Assembly: GCA_003142915.1 (NCBI GenBank)
Contig: PLNZ01000377.1
Location: forward strand, 1-11,967
Source of the DNA: Ignavibacteriales bacterium
GTDB taxonomy: Bacteria > Bacteroidota > Ignavibacteria > Ignavibacteriales > Ignavibacteriaceae
Length of the DNA stretch: 11,967 nt
Direction: 5' to 3'
Shown: positions 1 to 6,244 of the stretch, one piece after another
Numbering within the stretch: position 1 is the stretch's first letter
Layout of the letters: the number at the start of each line of letters is the position of its first letter
Notes under the pieces: generated by a model
Seen by the model: only the letters and a program-made list of their open reading frames with translations
The model's database searches: none
What the model was told of the DNA's origin: nothing
Position numbers and translations under genes: made by a program

Positions 1-34
1 ATATAAAACTTAATTATTTTTTGTCTGGGCTAAT

Positions 35-54
35 AAATGACCCGCAGGTCATTT
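35..54. promoter_or_regulatory. Perfect 8-bp inverted repeat (possible operator) upstream of the lip/2-oxoacid dehydrogenase operon
   Basis: AAATGACC at 35-42 and GGTCATTT at 47-54 are exact reverse complements around the 4-nt centre CGCA. The dyad lies about 50 nt before a possible -7 element and about 90 nt before the first ATG. It is more GC-rich than its surroundings and has no clean T-run after it, so an operator for a dimeric regulator fits better than a terminator. It could still be the terminator hairpin of a gene lying left of the window. No regulator family can be named from the sequence. Confidence 0.4.
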
Positions 55-85
55 GTGTGATGTACGTTTATCGCATTTATTTCCT

Positions 86-111
86 TTTGAATTCGCAGTT
101 ATTTATATTTG
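86..111 (+). promoter_or_regulatory. Possible Bacteroidota-type promoter for the lpd'-lipB-E1-E2-lipA operon
   Basis: TATATTTG at 104-111 fits the TAnnTTTG -7 consensus known from Bacteroidota, and TTTG at 86-89 could be the upstream box. The 14-nt spacing is shorter than the 17-23 nt usually given for that class, so the match is imperfect. Transcription would begin near 118, leaving a leader of about 28 nt before the ATG at 146. This is the only good candidate before the operon within the window. Confidence 0.3.
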
Positions 112-145
112 ACCGTTTAAAAATTATTGGAGAAATACATCTTAC

Positions 146-430
146 ATGGATGCACAATATGAAATTGCCGTACTTGGTGGGGGACCGGGGGGTTATGTTG
201 ACGCCATACGCTCCAGTCGGCATGAATTTAAGATGGTAGTTAGTAATAAGGATGATTTAGGCGGTATTTGTCTCAATTGGGGTTGTATTCCCACAAAATC
301 ACTTCTTAAAAATGCTGAATTTTACGATAATATTAAGAATCATTCCTCAGATTTTGGTATAAAAGTACAGGAACTTGAATTTGACTTTTCCCACATCATT
401 GTATGGGGAGGCAATACATATTTAACCTAA
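146..430 (+). pseudogene. lpd: Truncated dihydrolipoamide dehydrogenase (E3), N-terminal remnant
   Basis: The 94-residue reading frame begins like a normal E3 flavoprotein. The FAD dinucleotide motif GGGPGG lies at residues 11-16 and the redox-active disulfide CLNWGC at C42/C47, followed by IPTKSLL. Homology stops near residue 85 and the frame ends after about 9 unrelated residues, whereas complete E3 proteins are about 465 residues. The NAD, central and dimerisation domains are all missing. Residues 19-35 also look decayed: at the end of the second beta strand, where family members carry an acidic residue that holds the FAD ribose, this copy reads VVSNKDD. A weak GGAG at 129-132 lies 13 nt before the ATG. 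It sits 32 nt upstream of lipB in an operon whose enzyme needs E3, so it is either the wreck of the operon's own E3 gene or a duplicated 5' end. A functional enzyme is very unlikely. Confidence 0.8.
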
Positions 431-462
431 CAATTCAAATGGGAAAATAGTTGGAAACGAAT

Positions 463-1155
463 ATGAGAGAGCTGTTTTATTGTGATCTCGGTTTTATTGA
501 TTATAAAGTAGCATGGGATTTACAGAAATCTACATTTGAATTGAGACACAATAAAAAATTACCGGATATTATATTTTTGTTGGAGCATCCGCATACCTAT
601 ACATTAGGGAAAACGGCGGATAAAAAACATCTGATAGGCTCGGATGATTTTTTAAGCGGAAATAAAATCTCTGTTTATGATATAGATAGAGGCGGAGATA
701 TTACGTATCATGGTCCTGGACAAATTGTCGGTTATCCGATAATAGATTTAAATGAATGGCAAAACGACACTCATAAATATCTTAGAGCGCTGGAAGAAGT
801 AATAATCAGAACTTGCAGTTATTATAACATAATAGGAACAAGAGTTCCTAAATATACGGGCGTGTGGATAGAGGACAGGAAAATTGCCGCAATCGGAATT
901 AAGGTAAGCAGATGGATTACAATGCATGGCTTTGCATTTAATATTAATACTGATCTTTCACTTTTCTCCGGGATTATTCCTTGTGGAATTTCCGATAAAG
1001 AAGTAACCTCTTTACAAAAAGAAACAGGTAGGAAGATGGATATTCAGGAAGTGAAATCTCTTTTAGTCAAAAACTTTAAAGAGGTTTTTAGTTACGATGT
1101 TTTAACATCTTTTCCAAAAGAAGAATTGATATCGCTTAATTTTTCAAACAGCTAA
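463..1155 (+). CDS. lipB: Octanoyl-[acyl carrier protein]:protein N-octanoyltransferase LipB
   Basis: LipB moves octanoate from acyl carrier protein to a lysine of lipoyl domains, the first step of lipoate assembly in the cytoplasm. The 230-residue product has the usual family length. It carries the signature DRGGDITYHGPGQ at residues 75-87, the catalytic lysine in AAIGIKV (K147) and the catalytic cysteine in IPCGI (C174), all in the expected order. A TTG at 451 would add four residues. I prefer the ATG at 463 because it gives the typical N-terminus MRELFYCDLG and has GGAAA about 6 nt upstream. The gene follows the broken E3 gene by 32 nt and precedes the fused E1 gene by 90 nt, on the same strand. 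Together with lipA downstream of E2 it brackets the dehydrogenase that needs lipoate. Identification is secure; only the start is open. Confidence 0.95.
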   Translation: MRELFYCDLGFIDYKVAWDLQKSTFELRHNKKLPDIIFLLEHPHTYTLGKTADKKHLIGSDDFLSGNKISVYDIDRGGDITYHGPGQIVGYPIIDLNEWQNDTHKYLRALEEVIIRTCSYYNIIGTRVPKYTGVWIEDRKIAAIGIKVSRWITMHGFAFNINTDLSLFSGIIPCGISDKEVTSLQKETGRKMDIQEVKSLLVKNFKEVFSYDVLTSFPKEELISLNFSNS

Positions 1156-1168
1156 ACACGAAAGGTTT

Positions 1169-1240
1169 ATGATGACGAAAGGCAGCTCATCAAAAATGAA
1201 ATTATATATAGATCTAAAAAAAGCGAAAAAGATAAAATAA
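1169..1240 (+). CDS. Possible 23-residue mini-ORF between lipB and E1
   Basis: ATG ATG at 1169-1174 opens a 23-codon frame that ends with TAA at 1238-1240, five bases before the E1 start codon. AAAGG at 1161-1165 lies 6 nt before the second ATG, a better ribosome-binding site than E1 has itself. The peptide starts MMTKGSSSKM and its tail is lysine-rich (LKKAKKIK). I recognise no family. It might couple E1 translation to upstream ribosomes, or it may simply be a chance frame in an A-rich 90-nt spacer. Confidence 0.2.
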   Translation: MMTKGSSSKMKLYIDLKKAKKIK

Positions 1241-1245
1241 AAATT

Positions 1246-3312
1246 ATGGGAAAGAACAATAAAAGGATAGATTCTCCTGATAATATAAATTATACAGGCG
1301 CTAACGAGTTGGAAAAGATACTTTTACTAAAAGCTCTCCGTATTATGCTTCTTGCCCGCAGTATAGATAATAAAGCAATGAACTTATTGCGGCAGGGCAG
1401 AACATTTTTTCATGTAGCAGGTTCCGGTCATGAAGCAATTCAGGTTGCTGTGGGATTATCGCTGCAATCAAAAAAAGACTGGTTCTTTCCATATTATAGA
1501 GATATTGCTTTAGTGTTAGCTATTGGAGTAACCCCTGTTGAATTTTTCCTGCAATGTTTCGCAAAGGCTGATGATCCTGCCAGCGGCGGAAAGCAGTTAT
1601 CCTGCCATTGGAGTTCAAGAAGTTTAAATCTGCCTACGCAATCAAGCCCGACAGGTACACAATTTTTGAATGCAGTTGGCGTTGCTCTGGCAGGTGTTAA
1701 AAAGGGCGAAAAGTATATTACATTCGTCAGCAGCGGTGAAGGCACTACCAGTCAGGGTGAATTTCATGAAGCTATTAATTGGGCGAGCCGCGAAAAGCTT
1801 CCCGTATTATTCCTGATTGAAAATAATAAATATGCTATTTCAGTTCATGTTCAGCAGCAAAGCGGCGGAAGGGATAATTCAATTTCCGCAATGATGAGCG
1901 GATATGAAAATCTCTATACGGCAAGAATAGACGGCACTGATTTTTATGAGTCATATTCAACAGTTCAGGAAGCCATTGATCATATAGAAGCCGGCAAGGG
2001 GCCTGCATTGATTGAAGCTGAGGTAGTCAGGCTGCAATCGCATTCTTCTTCGGACGACCAGAAAAAATATCGCGACAAGGATGAGCTTGAAGCAGATTTG
2101 AAGAAATGCCCTATAGAAAAATTGTCCAAAAAGTTAATTGCCGAAGGAATATTATCTACAGAAGAGTATGAAGATCTGAAAAAGGAAACTACTGAAGAAA
2201 TTAATAATGCGGCAGATGCAGCTTACAAAGCTAAAGACCCCATTCCCGAAGTGGCTGATAAATTTGTTTATGATGAAAGTGCGCTTAAAGACAGTTTGGA
2301 ATATGAAAAATCACAATTTTCCGGCAAAACCGTTGTAATGGTTGATGCTATAAACCATGCACTTGATGAAGAGATGGAAAAAAACGATAAGATGTATATT
2401 TTCGGTGAGGACATAGCTGATGCGAAAGGAGGAGTATTTGCAGCAACCAAAGGTTTATCATCTAAGTATGGAAATGACCGGGTATTTAATTCACCCTTAG
2501 CGGAAGCAAGTATAGTAGGGGTTGCAACCGGTATGGCGCTTGCCGGGCTAAAGCCTGTCATAGAGATCCAGTTTGGTGATTATATCTGGCCTGCTTTTAT
2601 GCAGTATAAATCGGAAATAGCTTCAATGCGGTACCGTTCTAATAATGAATGGTCTGCACCTGTAGTTACACGTGTAGCGGTAGGCGGGTATATTCACGGA
2701 GGACTTTATCACAGCCAGAATATTGAATCAATTTTCGCTCATGTGCCCGGAATATATATTGCTTATCCTTCCAATGCGGCAGACGCTAAAGGCTTATTAA
2801 AAACCGCATGCAGATTAAATGACCCGGTGATTTTTTGCGAGCACAAAGGTTTATACAGGCAAAGTTTTGCAGTTTCGCCTTCTCCTGATTCCGAATATTT
2901 AATTCCGTTTGGTAAAGCAAAGGTTGTTCGTGAAGGGAACGACATTACTGTGGTTTCATACGGACTTTCATTATGGGATTCCGTATTTGCCGCAAAGAAG
3001 CTTGAGGATGAGGGATATTCGGTTGAAGTAATAGATATCCGAACGATTATTCCGCTTGATGAAGAAACAATTTTTAATTCCGTAAGAAAGACAAATAAGA
3101 TAATTGTTATACATGAAGATACATTTACTGCTGGCTTTGGAGCCGAGATTGCAGCCAGGATAGCTGATAACTGCTTCCAATTTTTAGATGGGCCTGTGAA
3201 AAGAATTGCAGCTAAGGATGCGCATATTCCTTATTCTCCATTTCTGGAAAATACGATTCTTCCTACAAGGGAGTTGATATATAAACGTATTAAAGAATTA
3301 ATTGAATATTAA
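1246..3312 (+). CDS. 2-oxoacid dehydrogenase E1 component, fused alpha and beta subunits
   Basis: This enzyme decarboxylates a 2-oxoacid on thiamine diphosphate (TPP) and hands the acyl group to lipoyl-E2. The 688 residues join two chains that are separate in most bacteria. Residues ~20-330 are the alpha part, with the TPP/Mg motif from GEG at 164-166 to ENN at 192-194. Residues ~360-688 are the beta part, with LAEASIVGVATGMA at 418-431 and the catalytic-histidine segment GLYHSQNIE at 486-494 (H489). Fusion is known in Bacteroidota and Chlorobi relatives. GEG instead of GDG, SSPTGTQ at 133-139 and SHSSSDD at 265-271 resemble branched-chain oxoacid dehydrogenases more than pyruvate dehydrogenases, so pyruvate, branched-chain oxoacids or both are possible. 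There is no SD before the ATG; a mini-ORF stops five bases upstream. E2 starts 24 nt after its stop. Automated annotation may list one half only. Confidence 0.93.
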   Translation: MGKNNKRIDSPDNINYTGANELEKILLLKALRIMLLARSIDNKAMNLLRQGRTFFHVAGSGHEAIQVAVGLSLQSKKDWFFPYYRDIALVLAIGVTPVEFFLQCFAKADDPASGGKQLSCHWSSRSLNLPTQSSPTGTQFLNAVGVALAGVKKGEKYITFVSSGEGTTSQGEFHEAINWASREKLPVLFLIENNKYAISVHVQQQSGGRDNSISAMMSGYENLYTARIDGTDFYESYSTVQEAIDHIEAGKGPALIEAEVVRLQSHSSSDDQKKYRDKDELEADLKKCPIEKLSKKLIAEGILSTEEYEDLKKETTEEINNAADAAYKAKDPIPEVADKFVYDESALKDSLEYEKSQFSGKTVVMVDAINHALDEEMEKNDKMYIFGEDIADAKGGVFAATKGLSSKYGNDRVFNSPLAEASIVGVATGMALAGLKPVIEIQFGDYIWPAFMQYKSEIASMRYRSNNEWSAPVVTRVAVGGYIHGGLYHSQNIESIFAHVPGIYIAYPSNAADAKGLLKTACRLNDPVIFCEHKGLYRQSFAVSPSPDSEYLIPFGKAKVVREGNDITVVSYGLSLWDSVFAAKKLEDEGYSVEVIDIRTIIPLDEETIFNSVRKTNKIIVIHEDTFTAGFGAEIAARIADNCFQFLDGPVKRIAAKDAHIPYSPFLENTILPTRELIYKRIKELIEY

Positions 3313-3336
3313 AGACAAAATTTAAAAAGTATTTAA

Positions 3337-5070
3337 ATGGATATAATTATGCCGAAGATGGGGGAGAGCATTAGCGAAGGGACTATATTAAAGTGGCATA
3401 AGAAAAAAGGCGATGCAGTGAAGCGTGATGAAATTATATTTGAAATAAGTACAGATAAAGTTGATACTGAAATTCCATCGCCGGCCGATGGTGTACTTTC
3501 TGAAATTCATTATAATGAAGGCGATACTGTAGAAGTTGGCACCGTGGTTGCTGTTCTTGACTCCTCTGTTCAGGTGAAAGATGGAGTTATACAAAATATT
3601 AAAGAAATTATTTCACTTCCGGCTGCCGAAGCAAAGATAACAGAACCGGAAATAGTTAAGTCTTCTATTTCAAATGAAGAAAAGATTAAAGGAGAAATTC
3701 CGGTAACATTTAAATCAGTTGCAAAGAATGACGGGGCAAGTGAGATAATCCAAATCACTATGCCGAAGATGGGCGAATCGGTAATGGAAGGGACAATAAT
3801 AAAATGGCACAAAAAAGTCGGTGAGCGGGTTAAGAAAGACGAAATTATATTTGAGATCAGTACCGATAAAGTAGATACCGAAGTCCCGGCGCCGGCGGCT
3901 GGAACGCTTGCTGAAATTCTGGTAGGTGAACAGGAAACAGTTGAAGTGGGAACAGTAGTTGCAAAGCTGGCTAAAAGTGTTGTTCTGTCCGAAGCAAAGG
4001 AGATAAAAGGCAAAGTAGAATCATTACCAAAAGCAGTTGAGCATGCGATATTGACCGGCGAAGAAAATAAAACGGAATCTCTAAAAGAGAGTTCAAAATT
4101 TTTATCTCCTCTCGTATTAAATATTTTGCGTGTAGAAAATATTGCCTATGATGAACTTGACAACATTAACGGTACAGGTTTGAACGGGCGGGTTACTAAA
4201 AAAGATATTCTGGTTTACATAGAGGACAAAAAGAATCAAGAATCTGCAAAGGTTGAACAGAAGGTTTCAAAATCACTAGATGAGAATTTGCAAGAAATAA
4301 ATTATAAAACTGTAGCCACACCTTCACAGTCTTCTGCCAAAGTCCGAACTTTATACTCGTCTAATGAAATTGAGCGGATACCGATGGATAATGTTCGTCA
4401 GAAAATAATGCAGCATATGATAAACAGCCGGGATACTTCCGTGCATGTTTCTGCTATGCTTGAGGCGGATGTTACCAGGATATACAATTTCCTGAAGAAT
4501 AACAGGGATGATATTCAAAGGAAAGAAGGTGTCAAATTAACATATATGCCTTTCATTGCTCATGCCTGCATAAAGGCTTTGAAGGAATTCCCATTTGTAA
4601 ATGCTGCACTTGATGGAAATACTATTATAAAAAAGAAATATATAAATCTTGGGATTGCAGTAGCGGTCGATCCGGCAGGATTGATTGTTCCGAATATTAA
4701 AAATGCAGATGGAAAAAATATTTTCGGTCTGGCAAGATCTATAAACGACCTTGCAGAGAGAGCTAAAACAAAGAAACTTGTACCGGATGATATAACAAAT
4801 GGAACATTTACAATTACAAATTACGGTGTATTTGGAACTATATTTGGAACGCCGATAATAAATCAGCCGGAAGTAGCAATTTTGGGTGTGGGCTCTGTAG
4901 TTAAGAAGCCTGTTGTCATAGAGATTGAAGGAACAGACACAATTGTAATAAAACCGATTATGGCGCTTACTCTAACGCACGATCACCGTCTTGTTGACGG
5001 TATGCTTGGCGGAAGATTTTTGAAATCAATTAAAGATGCTTTGGAAAACTTTAATGTTAATTCAATCTAA
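3337..5070 (+). CDS. 2-oxoacid dehydrogenase E2, dihydrolipoamide acyltransferase with two lipoyl domains
   Basis: E2 forms the core of the complex, takes the acyl group on its swinging lipoyl arm and transfers it to CoA. The 577 residues contain lipoyl domain 1 (3-74, lipoylated K41 in STDKVDTE), lipoyl domain 2 (140-211, K178 in the same motif), a peripheral-subunit-binding domain (~253-295, LSPLVLNIL and LNGRVTKKDIL), and the acyltransferase domain (~345-577) ending in the active-site motif HRLVDG at 550-555 (H550, D554). The linkers are rich in K, E, S and A, as is normal for flexible E2 hinges. It lies 24 nt behind E1 with no visible SD. E3 docks on the subunit-binding domain, but only a broken E3 gene is nearby. 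Double lipoyl domains are commoner in pyruvate or oxoglutarate-type than in branched-chain E2s, so the substrate cannot be fixed. Confidence 0.93.
   Translation: MDIIMPKMGESISEGTILKWHKKKGDAVKRDEIIFEISTDKVDTEIPSPADGVLSEIHYNEGDTVEVGTVVAVLDSSVQVKDGVIQNIKEIISLPAAEAKITEPEIVKSSISNEEKIKGEIPVTFKSVAKNDGASEIIQITMPKMGESVMEGTIIKWHKKVGERVKKDEIIFEISTDKVDTEVPAPAAGTLAEILVGEQETVEVGTVVAKLAKSVVLSEAKEIKGKVESLPKAVEHAILTGEENKTESLKESSKFLSPLVLNILRVENIAYDELDNINGTGLNGRVTKKDILVYIEDKKNQESAKVEQKVSKSLDENLQEINYKTVATPSQSSAKVRTLYSSNEIERIPMDNVRQKIMQHMINSRDTSVHVSAMLEADVTRIYNFLKNNRDDIQRKEGVKLTYMPFIAHACIKALKEFPFVNAALDGNTIIKKKYINLGIAVAVDPAGLIVPNIKNADGKNIFGLARSINDLAERAKTKKLVPDDITNGTFTITNYGVFGTIFGTPIINQPEVAILGVGSVVKKPVVIEIEGTDTIVIKPIMALTLTHDHRLVDGMLGGRFLKSIKDALENFNVNSI
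3343..3969 (+). repeat. Tandem duplication of the lipoyl-domain coding segment inside E2
   Basis: The segments 3343-3558 and 3754-3969 encode two 72-residue lipoyl domains. By hand alignment they agree at 53 positions, about 74 percent, with no gaps. The lipoylation loop EISTDKVDTE is identical in both. They are separated by a charged linker of about 65 residues. This is an in-frame domain duplication, not a mobile repeat. Confidence 0.85.
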
Positions 5071-5079
5071 TTTGCAATT

Positions 5080-5148
5080 ATGAATAGATATAGCAATTTC
5101 ATGGAGATGTTCATATTGTATTATTTATTAGAGTATAAAGAAAAATGA
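5080..5148 (+). CDS. Possible 22-residue mini-ORF overlapping the lipA start codon
   Basis: ATG at 5080 opens a 22-codon frame whose TGA stop (5146-5148) overlaps the lipA ATG as ATGA, the classic layout for translational coupling. The peptide begins MNRYSNFMEM, has a short hydrophobic run (FILYYLLE) and ends YKEK. It has no convincing SD and belongs to no family I know. It fills nearly all of the 74-nt gap between E2 and lipA. A chance frame is the main alternative. Confidence 0.2.
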   Translation: MNRYSNFMEMFILYYLLEYKEK

Positions 5149-6053
5149 TAATAAATCAGCATCAGAGAAAATATAAAGAGCAGGTTGAAAAAGTAAAAAT
5201 TCCGCTTGGCAAAAGACCTGAATGGCTTAAAGTAAAGCTGCCGGCCGGTGAAAATTTCAGCGATGTAAAAAATTTAATGAGGAATCAGCATCTTCACACC
5301 GTATGTGAAGAGGCGCGATGCCCTAATATTGCAGAATGCTGGAATCATCGTACTGCAACATTTATGATACTGGGCGATACGTGCACAAGAAGCTGCGGCT
5401 TCTGCAATATTAAAACAGGTATACCTGCAAAGCTTGATCTTGATGAATCGAAAAGGGTAATGCAATCGGTCAAAGAATTAAAACTTGCTCACGTCGTTAT
5501 TACTTCAGTTAACCGTGATGAATTAAAGGACGGCGGCGCATCAATATTCAGTGAAACGGTAAGACTCATAAATGAAGAAATGCCGGATACAACTGTAGAA
5601 ATATTGATCCCTGATTTCAGAGGTGCAGTTGAAGCATTTGAGATTATTATGAAAAATCCGCCGGATATTTTAAACCATAATCTTGAAACAGTTCCACGGT
5701 TATATCATGTAGTAAGACCGCAGGCAAAATATGAGAGAAGTCTTGACCTTATAAGATGGTTCAAAGATAGGTACCTGAAGACTAAAAGCGGATTGATGGT
5801 CGGAATTGGTGAGCGTCCTGAAGAAGTTCTTGAAACTATGAATGATCTTGTTAGGCATGGATGCAATATTCTTACAATTGGTCAGTATCTCCAGCCGACT
5901 AAAATGCATCTTCCTATTGACAGGTTTGTTACTCTTGATGAATTTAAAATGTTCAGGGAAGAAGGATTGAAAATGGGATTTAAAATTGTTGAATCTTCTC
6001 CACTTGTAAGAAGTTCATATCATGCGGATCAGCAGGCAAAAGCAATATTTTAA
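5145..6053 (+). CDS. lipA: Lipoyl synthase LipA (radical SAM, two [4Fe-4S] clusters)
   Basis: LipA inserts two sulfur atoms at C6 and C8 of the octanoyl chain already bound to E2, completing lipoate after LipB. The 302-residue protein shows the auxiliary-cluster cysteines in CEEARCPNIAEC (C54, C59, C65), the radical SAM triad in CTRSCGFC (C80, C84, C87), the glycine-rich segment MVGIGE at 218-223, and the C-terminal RSSYHAD at 289-295, whose conserved serine helps ligate the sacrificial cluster. Length matches the family (about 300-320). The ATG at 5145 gives a normal N-terminus. It has no strong SD, but a mini-ORF stop overlaps it as ATGA. It is the last gene of the lipB-E1-E2-lipA run, 74 nt behind E2. 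Confidence in function is very high. Confidence 0.97.
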   Translation: MIINQHQRKYKEQVEKVKIPLGKRPEWLKVKLPAGENFSDVKNLMRNQHLHTVCEEARCPNIAECWNHRTATFMILGDTCTRSCGFCNIKTGIPAKLDLDESKRVMQSVKELKLAHVVITSVNRDELKDGGASIFSETVRLINEEMPDTTVEILIPDFRGAVEAFEIIMKNPPDILNHNLETVPRLYHVVRPQAKYERSLDLIRWFKDRYLKTKSGLMVGIGERPEEVLETMNDLVRHGCNILTIGQYLQPTKMHLPIDRFVTLDEFKMFREEGLKMGFKIVESSPLVRSSYHADQQAKAIF

Positions 6054-6180
6054 TCTATAAGTGCAGGTAGGGTTTGGTTGCGTGGTCTATTCTATATATG
6101 TGATAGCTAATTTCATGTATGTCTTGGGCTTATGAAGAAAGTGCATATTATTCCTCCCAATAATTTTATAATGGAAATAC

Positions 6181-6211
6181 TTGTAAAATCCTGCAGTTAT
6201 TGCTAAATTTG
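6181..6211 (+). promoter_or_regulatory. Bacteroidota-type promoter for atpDC
   Basis: TTG at 6181-6183 and TAAATTTG at 6204-6211 are separated by 20 nt, which fits the TTG-N17-23-TAnnTTTG consensus of Bacteroidota exactly. Transcription would start near 6218, about 27 nt before the atpD ATG. It sits in the 191-bp gap (6054-6244) after lipA. No clear terminator lies in that gap, so read-through from the lip operon is also possible. A TATAAT at 6167-6172 has no convincing -35 partner. Confidence 0.5.
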
Positions 6212-6244
6212 CCGAATAAATTTTTAATTCTTGATGGAAAGATA

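Noticed and set aside
21..239. 72-codon + strand frame overlapping the lpd remnant
   Set aside because: It starts at TTG, crosses the promoter region and runs out of frame with the recognisable E3 remnant; the peptide resembles nothing known.
2268..2561. 97-codon - strand frame inside the E1 gene
   Set aside because: It is antisense to well-conserved E1 beta sequence and has no family likeness or start signals.
3570..4013. 147-codon - strand frame inside the E2 gene
   Set aside because: It is the complement of the lipoyl/linker coding region; its S/T/I-rich, low-complexity translation reflects the E2 codons on the other strand.
6054..6180. Search for a terminator or small gene between lipA and the atpD promoter
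   Set aside because: Only a 4-bp CTAT/ATAG pairing was found near 6092-6106 and no start with a sensible frame; nothing to support a feature.
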